64,000 bases of DNA, taken from NCBI GenBank assembly GCA_963780895.1, contig CAWAEG010000002.1:496001-560000 (forward strand), written 5' to 3'. Source of the DNA: DASQFI01 sp963780895. Its GTDB lineage: Bacteria > Acidobacteriota > Vicinamibacteria > Vicinamibacterales > SCN-69-37. Both the position numbers and the translations under genes were made by a program. Shown piece after piece: positions 35,726-43,793 of this stretch. Under the pieces are notes generated by a model, which saw only the letters and a program-made list of their open reading frames with translations, ran no database searches and had not been told where the DNA came from. Positions within the stretch are counted from its first letter, which is position 1. Each line of letters begins with the position of its first letter.

Positions 35726-36895
35726 TCACCGTCCGTACTTTTTCATGACGGCTCGAAGCTCGTCGATCGGAAGCGCGCGGACAGTCCGGCCGTTGGCCGT
35801 CGTGTCGATCGCCTTCAGCATCGAGTTGTAGACCGCTTCCTCGGTCGCCTCGAGCGCCGCTTCAAAGAGACTCGACACCGCATCGGTCGGGAGGATCGTT
35901 CTCGGCTGTGGTCCCGTCGTCGCGGTGATCCGCAGGGACGGATGGGTCGAGAAGGCGATGGCGAAATCGCCGCTTCCGTGTGCGTAAGATGATCCCGTTC
36001 GAGCCAGTCCGAAAATCGCGCGTGCGGCCAGACGTTTCAAATCACGGGCATCGAGCGGCGCATCGGTCGCGACGATGATCATGCAGGACCCGTCCGCCTC
36101 CGCATCGCTGTCGCGATGCTTCGGCGAGACAAGTCCGCCCGAGGCAGGGCCTGCATTGTTATCGTCGCCACGGCCCGCGCCGGGCCGCAGCTCTCTCCAT
36201 ACCGGCACACCGTCGATCGTGAGCCGTCCCCCATAGTTCGACTGGACGAGCACGCCCACGGTCCATTCGTCGTTCTGCTGACGGATGCGGCGTGACGACG
36301 TGCCAATGCCCCCTTTCCAGCCGAACGCGGACGTGCCGGTGCCGGCCCCGACCGCGCCTTCTTCCACAGCTCCGCCTTTCGCCGCAGCGATCGCCGTGGA
36401 GACGTGATCGCGGGTGATGTGAAAGCCGCGGATGTCGTTCAACCCGCCGTCGTTCGTCTCCCCGACCAGGCCGTTCACCGATCGCACGTTTTCGTTGCCA
36501 GGCTGCGCAACTGTCCAGCGCACGAGCGCATCGAGCGCCGAGCCGACCGAGAGCGTGTTCGTCAGGACGATCGGGGACTCGATGGTGCCGAGCTCGTCCA
36601 CCTGCGTCGAGCCGGCGAGCTTGCCGAAGGCGTTCCCGACGAAGACGGCGCCGGGCACTTTCTCGCGAAACACGTTGCCACTGTGGGGGAGTACCACGGT
36701 GACCCCTGTCCGGACCGTGTCGCCCGAGACGAGCGTCGTGTGGCCGACCGTGACACCCGCGACGTCCGTAATCGCGTTCAACGGGCCGGGCGAGCCGGCC
36801 CCTGGCGCGATGCCGATGTCACGCGCACGGGGACGTGACGGATTCGGCTGCGCGGCAGCCAGGATGACAACCATCAGCACTGCAATGAGCCGCAT
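35726..36895 (-). CDS. P1 family peptidase (DmpA-like aminopeptidase), exported
   Basis: A 389-residue DmpA/BapA-type Ntn hydrolase precursor with an N-terminal signal peptide (about 1-16). NAITDVAGVTVGHTTL and VGNAFGKLAGSTQVDELGTIESPI are typical of the family. The expected self-cleavage site and nucleophile is Ser270 in ADGSCMIIVATDAPLDARDL. These enzymes remove N-terminal D- or L-residues or beta-amino acids. Divergent from the S9 peptidase gene, with a palindrome in the shared gap. Its 3' end borders the multi-arm region. Confidence 0.9.
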   Translation of the reverse strand: MRLIAVLMVVILAAAQPNPSRPRARDIGIAPGAGSPGPLNAITDVAGVTVGHTTLVSGDTVRTGVTVVLPHSGNVFREKVPGAVFVGNAFGKLAGSTQVDELGTIESPIVLTNTLSVGSALDALVRWTVAQPGNENVRSVNGLVGETNDGGLNDIRGFHITRDHVSTAIAAAKGGAVEEGAVGAGTGTSAFGWKGGIGTSSRRIRQQNDEWTVGVLVQSNYGGRLTIDGVPVWRELRPGAGRGDDNNAGPASGGLVSPKHRDSDAEADGSCMIIVATDAPLDARDLKRLAARAIFGLARTGSSYAHGSGDFAIAFSTHPSLRITATTGPQPRTILPTDAVSSLFEAALEATEEAVYNSMLKAIDTTANGRTVRALPIDELRAVMKKYGR

Positions 36896-36922
36896 GGGGA
36901 GGAAAGGACTCCGGGAGTCGTT

Positions 36923-36966
36923 TTTGGGGACGGGTCTTGCTCGCGCAAGCGAGACCCGTCCCCAAA
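36923..36966. repeat. GGGGACGGGTCT palindrome in a divergent promoter region
   Basis: Perfect 15-bp arms at 36923-36937 and 36952-36966 (TTTGGGGACGGGTCT and its complement) around a loop that can itself fold (TTGC...GCAA). Ends match the repeats at 10640 and 21513. Confidence 0.8.
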
Positions 36967-36982
36967 CTCAATCCGGAGTCTT

Positions 36983-36988
36983 TATAAT
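36983..36988 (+). promoter_or_regulatory. Consensus -10 box of the S9 peptidase gene
   Basis: TATAAT, 36 bases before the ATG, with Shine-Dalgarno GGAGG at 37014-37018. The -35 position falls in the foot of the palindrome at 36952-36966 and has no good match. Confidence 0.5.
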
Positions 36989-37024
36989 ACCCGCCACTCT
37001 TCCCCAGAAGGCCTGGAGGCCCAC

Positions 37025-40000
37025 ATGCGTCACCAGCGGCGGATTTTGTTCCTTCTTTGCGGCGCTCTGCTCGTCAGTACTCAATGGGGGCAATGGGCGC
37101 TGACCGCGCAAACGCCGGCGAAGCGCCCGCTCACCTACGACGTCGTCGAATCCTGGCGATCGATTCAAGGCACGCGGTTGTCGGACGATGGACAGTGGCT
37201 CGCGTATGCCTTGACGGCCCAGGGCGAAGACGGAGAGCTCATCGTCAAGAACCTGCGAAGCGGGCAGGAATTGAAACACCCGCGCGGGACGTCGCCCATC
37301 ATCACGCCCGACAGCACGTACGTCATCTTCACGATCGTCCCGACCAAGGCCGACGACGAGCGCGAGCGCAACGAGAGCGGCGGCGGCAATCAGGCCGCCG
37401 GACGGGGCGCCGGGCGTGGCCAGGGCGGCGAAGAAGGCGCCGGCAACAACAACCAGTCCCGCAACTCGATGGGCATCATGACGCTGCCCGATGGCAAGGT
37501 GACGACGGTTGAGCAGGTGAGCACGTTCCGGATCCCCGAAGAGTCGTCCACGTGGCTCGCGTATCACAAGGGCCGCGCGGGAGCGGGCGGTGGACGCGGG
37601 GGGCGTGGCGGCCGCGGCGGAGCAGGCGGACGCGGCGGCGGCGGTGGACGAGGCGGCGCGCCGGCGGCGGCGCAGCCCGAGCCTGCCGCGCAGGAGCCGG
37701 CAGCCACCGGTCAGAGCGGGCAGACCACGCCCGCCGAGAAGCGCAAGGATCCGGGATCGGATCTCATCGTCCGCAATCTGACGAGCGGTCAGGAAACGAC
37801 GATCGCCGAAGTCACCGAATATGCGTGGGACAAGGCCGGAACGTGGATCGCCTACACCGTCTCGTCCAACGACGCGACGAAAGACGGCGCGTTCGTCCGG
37901 AAGCCGGGGGACGCGAACGGCCGCGCGCTGCACTCGGGCAAGGGGCATTACAAGAGCCTGATGTTCGATGAGAAGGCGCAGCAGCTCGCGTTCCTGAGCG
38001 ACCAGGCCGAGTACGACAAACCGGTCTCGCCGTACCGCCTCTATCACTGGAAGACCGGTGATGCCGGCACCGCCGTCGAGCTCGTCTCCGCGGCCACGCG
38101 CGGCATACCCCAGGGCATGGTCGTCGCCGACAGCGCGCCGCGGTTTTCGGAAGACGGCGCGCGACTCATCCTCGCCACGGGGGCGCCACCCACTCCGCCA
38201 GCCGATCCGAACGATCGCCGGCCCTCGCCGATCCGCGTCGATCTCTGGAGCTACAAGGATCCGATCATCCAGCCGATGCAGCAGGTGCGCGCCAACCAGG
38301 ATCGCAACCGCAACTACACCGCGGTCGTGCACCTCTCGGACAAACGCTACGTGCAGCTCGCGACGCCGGATCTGCCGAACGTGAACGTCGGCCAGGATGC
38401 CGCGCGTGCCGTCGGCACATCGGGTCTGCCGTACCAGCAGGAGATCTCCTGGGACACGACGTACAACGACGTGTATCTCGTCGACCTGAAGAGCGGGCAG
38501 CGCCGGAAGATCCTCGAGCACATGAGCGGCGGCGGCGCCTCCATGTCTCCCGGCGGCAACTACCTGCTGTACTTCGACCAGCCGTCCGGTGACTGGTTCA
38601 CGTACCACATTTCGAGCGGAACGAAGACCAACCTGACCGAGCGGCTGGCAGTGAAGTTCTTCGACGAAACCCACGACACGCCAAGCCTGCCGCCCTCGCT
38701 CGGATCGGCGGGCTGGACGGACGGCGATCGCACGGTGGTCCTGAACGATCGGTACGACCTCTGGGAAATCCGGCCCGACGGCAGCAACGCGCGCATGATC
38801 ACCAACGGCGAAGGCCGCAAGCAGAAGCTCGTCTTCCGCTATCGGACGCTCGACCCCGACGCGCGGACGATCTCCGGCGCCAAGCCGCTCCTGCTCTCGA
38901 CGGTCAACGACGAGACGAAAGCCACCGGCTACTACCGCGTCAACCTGACCGGCACGGCCGCGCCCGAGAAGATCGTGATGATGGACAAGCAGATGGGTGC
39001 GCCGACGAAGGCGAAAAATGCCGACGTGCTGGTGTTCACGCAGTCGCGCTTCGACGAGTTCGCGGATCTCTGGGTGAGCGACCTGAACTTCGCGAACGCC
39101 AAGAAGATCTCGAACGCGAATCCTCAGCAGTCCGAGTTCGTGTGGGGCAAGGCGGAGAACATCAAGTACATCAACGCCGACGGCAAGGTCCTGACGGCGA
39201 TGCTGATCAAGCCGGATAACTTCGACCCGACGAAGAAGTATCCGATGATGGTCTACATCTACGAGGAGCTGTCACAGGGCCTGCACGGCTACCGCGCGCC
39301 CAACGTCGGCACGAGCGTCAACCTCTCGCGCTACGTCAGCAACGGCTACGTCGTCCTGCAGCCGGACATTGTCTATGACATCGGCTACCCGGGTCCGAGC
39401 GCGATGAAGTGCGTCATCCCGGCGGTGAACACGGTCGTCGCGCAGGGCTACATCGATCCGAAGCGCATCGGCATCCAGGGCCATTCGTGGGGCGGGTACC
39501 AGATCACGTACATGATCACCCAGACGAATCTCTTCGCCGCGGTGCAGGCCGGCGCGTCCGTGTCGAACATGATCAGCGCGTACAACGGCATCCGCTGGGG
39601 CAGCGGCATGGTGCGCGAGATGCAGTACGAGAAGGGGCAGAGCCGCATCGGCGCGCCGCCCTGGGACAAGACGCTCGAGTTCATCGAGAACTCGCCCATC
39701 TTCTGGGTCGAGCGCATCAACACGCCGTACCTGAGCATTCACAACGACGGCGACGACGCGGTGCCCTGGTACCAGGGAATCGAGTTCAACATGGCGCTGC
39801 GCCGCCTGGGCAAAGAAGCCTACATGTTCAACTACAACGGCGAGCCGCACGGGCTGCGCAACCGCGACAACATGAAGCACTGGACCGTCCACATGGACGA
39901 GTTCTTCGATCACTACCTGCTCGGCAAGCCGCGTCCGGCATGGATGGACAAGGGCGTGTCGTACCTCGATCGCGGCACGAGAGACGTGCTGCCAATGTTC

Positions 40001-40039
40001 AAGAAGCCGGTCGTCCCGCCGTCGGGAGGCGGGAGATAA
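37025..40039 (+). CDS. Exported S9 family peptidase (prolyl oligopeptidase type)
   Basis: A 1004-residue protein with a signal peptide (1-~29). A WD40/DPP-like beta-propeller covers roughly 50-730 and an alpha/beta hydrolase domain 730-970. The catalytic Ser821 is in GIQGHSWGGYQITY; the Asp is in HNDGDDAVPW and the His in GEPHGLRNRD. Such proteases cleave oligopeptides, often after proline, in the periplasm. An unusual run of about 25 Gly/Arg residues followed by an Ala-Pro-Gln stretch (encoded ~37570-37730) interrupts the propeller, with a shorter Gly-rich loop before it (~37380-37460). Other exported proteins in the window have similar inserts. Confidence 0.93.
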   Translation: MRHQRRILFLLCGALLVSTQWGQWALTAQTPAKRPLTYDVVESWRSIQGTRLSDDGQWLAYALTAQGEDGELIVKNLRSGQELKHPRGTSPIITPDSTYVIFTIVPTKADDERERNESGGGNQAAGRGAGRGQGGEEGAGNNNQSRNSMGIMTLPDGKVTTVEQVSTFRIPEESSTWLAYHKGRAGAGGGRGGRGGRGGAGGRGGGGGRGGAPAAAQPEPAAQEPAATGQSGQTTPAEKRKDPGSDLIVRNLTSGQETTIAEVTEYAWDKAGTWIAYTVSSNDATKDGAFVRKPGDANGRALHSGKGHYKSLMFDEKAQQLAFLSDQAEYDKPVSPYRLYHWKTGDAGTAVELVSAATRGIPQGMVVADSAPRFSEDGARLILATGAPPTPPADPNDRRPSPIRVDLWSYKDPIIQPMQQVRANQDRNRNYTAVVHLSDKRYVQLATPDLPNVNVGQDAARAVGTSGLPYQQEISWDTTYNDVYLVDLKSGQRRKILEHMSGGGASMSPGGNYLLYFDQPSGDWFTYHISSGTKTNLTERLAVKFFDETHDTPSLPPSLGSAGWTDGDRTVVLNDRYDLWEIRPDGSNARMITNGEGRKQKLVFRYRTLDPDARTISGAKPLLLSTVNDETKATGYYRVNLTGTAAPEKIVMMDKQMGAPTKAKNADVLVFTQSRFDEFADLWVSDLNFANAKKISNANPQQSEFVWGKAENIKYINADGKVLTAMLIKPDNFDPTKKYPMMVYIYEELSQGLHGYRAPNVGTSVNLSRYVSNGYVVLQPDIVYDIGYPGPSAMKCVIPAVNTVVAQGYIDPKRIGIQGHSWGGYQITYMITQTNLFAAVQAGASVSNMISAYNGIRWGSGMVREMQYEKGQSRIGAPPWDKTLEFIENSPIFWVERINTPYLSIHNDGDDAVPWYQGIEFNMALRRLGKEAYMFNYNGEPHGLRNRDNMKHWTVHMDEFFDHYLLGKPRPAWMDKGVSYLDRGTRDVLPMFKKPVVPPSGGGR

Positions 40040-40062
40040 GAAGCTTCAGAGCCTTCCGAAAA

Positions 40063-40191
40063 GCACGCGTCGGTACGACGGGTACGGCAGGTCCGCGGAA
40101 CGAGCTGACGCTGGTCTTCTTTCTTGAGTTAAAGAACGAAGACGGGTATCAGGTTCCTTGGACCCGCCGTACCCGTCGTACCGACGCGTGC
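40063..40191. repeat. Large palindromic element, copy 2 (CGGTACGACGG type)
   Basis: Arms of about 39 bases (40063-40101 and 40152-40191) pair with few mismatches; the outer 25 are nearly perfect. The loop holds CTGACGCTGG and a T-run/A-run pair, as in copy 1 at 23487-23606, although the loops differ in detail. It fills the S9 peptidase-dut gap. Confidence 0.85.
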
Positions 40192-40225
40192 TGTTCAGGA
40201 GCGTTGACAAGCGCTTTTCACCGCC

Positions 40226-40666
40226 ATGCCCAGTCTCTCCGTTCGGATCCTCCGACTCGATAGTGGCCTCCCGTTGCCGTCGTACGAGACGTCCGGTGCC
40301 GCCGGGTTCGATCTGGCGTCGAGCGTCGAGATGACCATCGAGCCGGGCCAGGTGACGCTCGTCCCTACCGGGCTCGTCATCGAAGTTCCCGCCGGTCATC
40401 TGCTCGGCGTCTTCGCGCGTAGCAGCACGCCGATCAAGCGCGGGCTGATGGTCGCCAACGGCGTCGGCGTGGTCGATGCCGACTACTGCGGACCCGCGGA
40501 CGAAATCAAGATCGAGGTCCTGAATTTCACGTCGCGTCCCGTCACGGTGCGCCGGGGCGATCGGCTCGCGCAGGGCGTGATTTTGCCCTTCGTGAGGGCT
40601 GACTGGCAGGAAGTCGACGCGATCGATCGTCCAACCCGCGGAGGGTTCGGCGCCACGGGCGACTGA
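40226..40666 (+). CDS. dut: dUTP diphosphatase
   Basis: A 146-residue trimeric dUTPase, which hydrolyses dUTP to dUMP and keeps uracil out of DNA. All five motifs are present: GAAGFDLAS (1), FARSSTPIKRG (2), GVGVVDADYCGPADEIKIE (3, with the catalytic Asp), RGDRLAQGVI (4) and RGGFGATG (5). The last residues follow motif 5 immediately, the normal length. It starts 35 bases after the palindromic element; a ribosome binding site is not obvious. Confidence 0.95.
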   Translation: MPSLSVRILRLDSGLPLPSYETSGAAGFDLASSVEMTIEPGQVTLVPTGLVIEVPAGHLLGVFARSSTPIKRGLMVANGVGVVDADYCGPADEIKIEVLNFTSRPVTVRRGDRLAQGVILPFVRADWQEVDAIDRPTRGGFGATGD

Positions 40667-40682
40667 AGAAGAGCGTTCTGGC

Positions 40683-41432
40683 CTAGCGAGAGTTTTTGAC
40701 GACAATGAACCCGAGGCCGCCGCGCGTCGGCACAGGGGCGATCGTCCAGGCGCGTTGGCGGTGTCCTGACGTGACCGCCTGACCCACGATGAGGCCGATC
40801 GTCGCACCGGCGCCGAGATCGGACAGCCAGTGCTGGTCCTCGCGCAGGCGCGTCCACCCGACGTATGCGGCCAGCGAGTAGGCCGGCAGTGCCATCTTCC
40901 ATCCGAAGTGTCCGTGCAGCACGGAGGCCGACGCGAACACCGCCGCCGTGTGGCCCGAAGGGAACGAGTGCCCGCCGCCGTCGGGACGATCGCGATCGAC
41001 GGCGAGCTTGAGGCTTTTCGTCAGAATGCCGTTCAGGATCTGCGCCCGGACCAGATCGCTGCCCATGTGCGTGACCTTGGGGCTGTCGTGCAGCCGGCCG
41101 ACGCCATAGGTGAACAGCGCGGCCGCGCCCTGCACCCAGCCGTCGCCGAGCACCTCGCCGATGTCCGCCCATTGCGACGCCGGCTGCTGCCGCATCCAGT
41201 CCGCCACTTCGTTGTCACGTGACGACAGCGCCAGCGAGGTGGCGGTGCCTCCAACGGCCAGCCAGAGCGTCGTCTCCGACGGCAATGCCCGAAAGTCCTT
41301 GCCGAGGTTTGGGATGAGACGAATGATTGGCCGATCGTCCGGCCACGCCTGGTTGGCGGGATCGAAACCGGTGGAGCCGGTCTGCTGCTGCAGGGCGATC
41401 GCGAGCGCGATCGCCCAGGTCGTGCCGCACAC
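40683..41432 (-). CDS. PAP2 family (phosphatidic acid phosphatase-type) protein
   Basis: A ~249-residue protein with the PAP2 motifs KLAVDRDRPDGGG, FPSGHTAAVFASA and WTRLREDQHWLSDLGAGATIG. It removes phosphate from lipid phosphates or undecaprenyl pyrophosphate at the membrane. The start is uncertain: GTG at 41432 yields a signal-peptide-like beginning (CGTTWAIALAIALQQQ). It begins 14 bases after the outer-membrane protein stop, so the two probably form an operon. Confidence 0.83.
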   Translation of the reverse strand: MCGTTWAIALAIALQQQTGSTGFDPANQAWPDDRPIIRLIPNLGKDFRALPSETTLWLAVGGTATSLALSSRDNEVADWMRQQPASQWADIGEVLGDGWVQGAAALFTYGVGRLHDSPKVTHMGSDLVRAQILNGILTKSLKLAVDRDRPDGGGHSFPSGHTAAVFASASVLHGHFGWKMALPAYSLAAYVGWTRLREDQHWLSDLGAGATIGLIVGQAVTSGHRQRAWTIAPVPTRGGLGFIVVKNSR

Positions 41433-41446
41433 GGGGCGGAAGAATA

Positions 41447-42184
41447 TCAGCGGGAGAGACGGAACGCGAGCCCTATTGCGAGATGGTGCGTGAGGGCGGT
41501 CGTCCGTCCCGTGCCGCCGGCGATGTCGATCTCGGGGCGCGCGAACGTGAACTTGTAGTCGACCGCGGCGGCGATCTTTCGGTTGACGCGGATCTCGACT
41601 CCGGCGGCCGCGTGCACGCCGAAGCCGCCGTAGTCGTACTGCTCGAGTGCCTCGCCTGCAAACGTCGACTCGCCGTGCGGCAGCGACGGTCCCGCACCGC
41701 CGCGTAACACCGCCGCGACGGGACCTTGCTGGATCGGGGCGCGCCACGCGACGTTCCCGAACAGCAAATTCAGGCCGTGCGACATCGCGTAGCGGGAGAC
41801 GAGCGCGTTCATCAGCGCGGGAGGCTGAATCCGGTCGGCATACGGGCCGGGATCGCCCGCGACTTCATACCGACGATCGGTCACCCCATAGGCCTTGGCG
41901 TGGATCCATTCGATCTCGACACCAACGTGCCGCCGCCGACCGAACCACCGGCCAAACCGGAGTCCGTAATACAACGGCGGTTTGAGCGATCGCTCCTCGA
42001 ACTCCACGTCCTTGAACTCGAGCGAGACGCCCTCCGACGGCCGATCGATGGTGATGGTCGCGGGCCGCGTGTGACTGACGCCGAGATACGCGTCCGCATG
42101 CCATTGCGCCTGAACGTCCGTGGAGGTGATGAGGGCGAGTGCGGCCGCACAAGCGCAGCCGACGAGCCGCCGGCAGGAGAGCAT
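41447..42184 (-). CDS. Outer-membrane beta-barrel protein
   Basis: About 245 residues starting MLSCRRLVGCACAAALALIT, a signal peptide that ends near VQA-QW. The rest alternates hydrophobic and polar residues with many aromatic and Gly residues (LYYGLRFGRWFGRRRHVGVEIEWIHAKAYG; YDYGGFGVHAAAGVEIRVNR), as in 8-stranded barrels. No specific family recognised. An ATG at 42211 in frame would overlap the start of the divergent dehydrogenase gene; I prefer the internal ATG at 42184. Confidence 0.72.
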   Translation of the reverse strand: MLSCRRLVGCACAAALALITSTDVQAQWHADAYLGVSHTRPATITIDRPSEGVSLEFKDVEFEERSLKPPLYYGLRFGRWFGRRRHVGVEIEWIHAKAYGVTDRRYEVAGDPGPYADRIQPPALMNALVSRYAMSHGLNLLFGNVAWRAPIQQGPVAAVLRGGAGPSLPHGESTFAGEALEQYDYGGFGVHAAAGVEIRVNRKIAAAVDYKFTFARPEIDIAGGTGRTTALTHHLAIGLAFRLSR

Positions 42185-42203
42185 CGCCGCAATGGTAGTG
42201 TGA

Positions 42204-43787
42204 ATGATCATGACTTCGCGAATCGTCGCGTCGCACAAGGGGCTGCTCGAGAAGCTCGGCATCAAGGACGTCAACGCCGGCGCCAGCCATGGCCCACACG
42301 GCTGGATCGGCGGGGAAGACGGCGGGCGGATTGTCTCCACGAACCCGGCGACGGGCGACCCGCTGGGGGCCGTGACGCTCACGACAGACGCCGGCTACGA
42401 ACAGGTCGTCACCGCCGCCACCCGGGCGTTCACGTCGTGGCGCGAGCGGCCGGCGCCGAAGCGCGGCGATCTCGTGCGTGATCTGGGAAGCGCCCTGCGG
42501 GATCTGAAGGAACCACTCGGCGACCTCGTGACGCTCGAGATGGGAAAGATCCGCGCTGAAGGCCACGGCGAGGTGCAGGAGATGATCGACATCTGCGACT
42601 TCGCGGTCGGCCTGTCGCGGCAGCTGTACGGCCTCACGCTCGCCTCCGAGCGTCCCGGCCACCGGATGATGGAGCAATGGCATCCGCTCGGACCGGTCGG
42701 CGTCATCACCGCGTTCAACTTTCCCGTGGCGGTCTGGTCGTGGAACGCGGCGATCGCCGCGGTCTGCGGCGATCCCGTCGTCTGGAAACCCGCGGAGCCG
42801 ACGCCACTCACCTCCGTGGCCGTGCAGCACATCGCCAATCGCGTCATGGCCGACCACGGTGTCGACGGCGTGTTCTCGCTGGTGGTCGGCCGGGGATCGG
42901 TGATCGGCGAACGGATGCTGAACGATCGCCGGCTGCCGCTCATGTCCTTCACCGGCTCGACCACGGTCGGCCGCCGCGTGGCGCAGACCGTCGCCGCCCG
43001 GTTCGGACGCACGATTCTCGAGCTCGGCGGCAACAACGCGATCGTCGTCGCCGAGGATGCGCGGCTCGATCTCGCGGTGCGCGCGATCCTGTTCGGGGCC
43101 GTAGGCACCGCGGGCCAGCGCTGCACGTCGACGCGGCGCGTCATCGTCCACCGATCGATCGCGGACGCCTTGACGACGCGCCTCGTCGATGCCTATCGGC
43201 AGGTGCCGATCGGCGATCCGCTCGACGCCGGGACGCTCATGGGACCGCTGGTCACGACCCAGGCCGTCGACGAGATGTTCGCGGCGATCGATCAGGCCAG
43301 GGCCGACGGCGGCGTCGTCGTGACCGGTGGCCGGCGCCGGCCGGATCTCGGCGCCCAGTTCGTCGAGCCCGCGATCGTCCGCATGCCCGCCCAGACCGAC
43401 GTCGTCAAGCGCGAGACGTTCGCGCCGATTCTCTACCTGCTCGAGTACGACCGCTTCGACGAGGCCGTCGAGCTCCATAACGACGTGCCGCAGGGTCTCT
43501 CGAGCGCGATCTTCACCGAGAGCATGCGGCGCGCCGAGGAGTTCCTGTCCGTTCGCGGCTCGGACTGCGGAATCGCGAACGTGAACATCGGCACGTCGGG
43601 AGCCGAGATCGGCGGGGCGTTCGGCGGCGAAAAAGAGACCGGTGGCGGACGCGAATCGGGATCAGACGCCTGGAAAGCCTACATGCGGCGGCAGACGAAC
43701 ACGGTCAACTGGTCGGACGCATTGCCGCTGGCGCAGGGGATTGAGTTTGGAAAGCTCAAGACTCCAGATTCCCAGATTTCAGATTGA
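42204..43787 (+). CDS. ALDH7-type aldehyde dehydrogenase (alpha-aminoadipic semialdehyde dehydrogenase-like)
   Basis: A ~527-residue NAD-dependent aldehyde dehydrogenase. FNFPVAVWSWNAAIAAVCGD and FTGSTTVGRRVA line the cofactor site; the general base is in ILELGGNNAIVV and the catalytic Cys in TAGQRCTSTRR. The ELGGNNA form and EKETGGGRESGSDAWK are hallmarks of family 7 (antiquitin; AmaB in bacteria), which oxidises aminoadipate semialdehyde in lysine breakdown. An ATG at 42210 is an alternative start. It stands alone, converging with the ADOP gene. Confidence 0.9.
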   Translation: MIMTSRIVASHKGLLEKLGIKDVNAGASHGPHGWIGGEDGGRIVSTNPATGDPLGAVTLTTDAGYEQVVTAATRAFTSWRERPAPKRGDLVRDLGSALRDLKEPLGDLVTLEMGKIRAEGHGEVQEMIDICDFAVGLSRQLYGLTLASERPGHRMMEQWHPLGPVGVITAFNFPVAVWSWNAAIAAVCGDPVVWKPAEPTPLTSVAVQHIANRVMADHGVDGVFSLVVGRGSVIGERMLNDRRLPLMSFTGSTTVGRRVAQTVAARFGRTILELGGNNAIVVAEDARLDLAVRAILFGAVGTAGQRCTSTRRVIVHRSIADALTTRLVDAYRQVPIGDPLDAGTLMGPLVTTQAVDEMFAAIDQARADGGVVVTGGRRRPDLGAQFVEPAIVRMPAQTDVVKRETFAPILYLLEYDRFDEAVELHNDVPQGLSSAIFTESMRRAEEFLSVRGSDCGIANVNIGTSGAEIGGAFGGEKETGGGRESGSDAWKAYMRRQTNTVNWSDALPLAQGIEFGKLKTPDSQISD

Positions 43788-43793
43788 CACTAT

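Noticed and set aside
35444..35992. Plus-strand frame of 182 codons and minus-strand frames (35267-35725, 35355-35729) over the multi-arm region
   Set aside because: No start signal, Arg/Ser-rich composition, and they follow the inverted repeats; no family resemblance.
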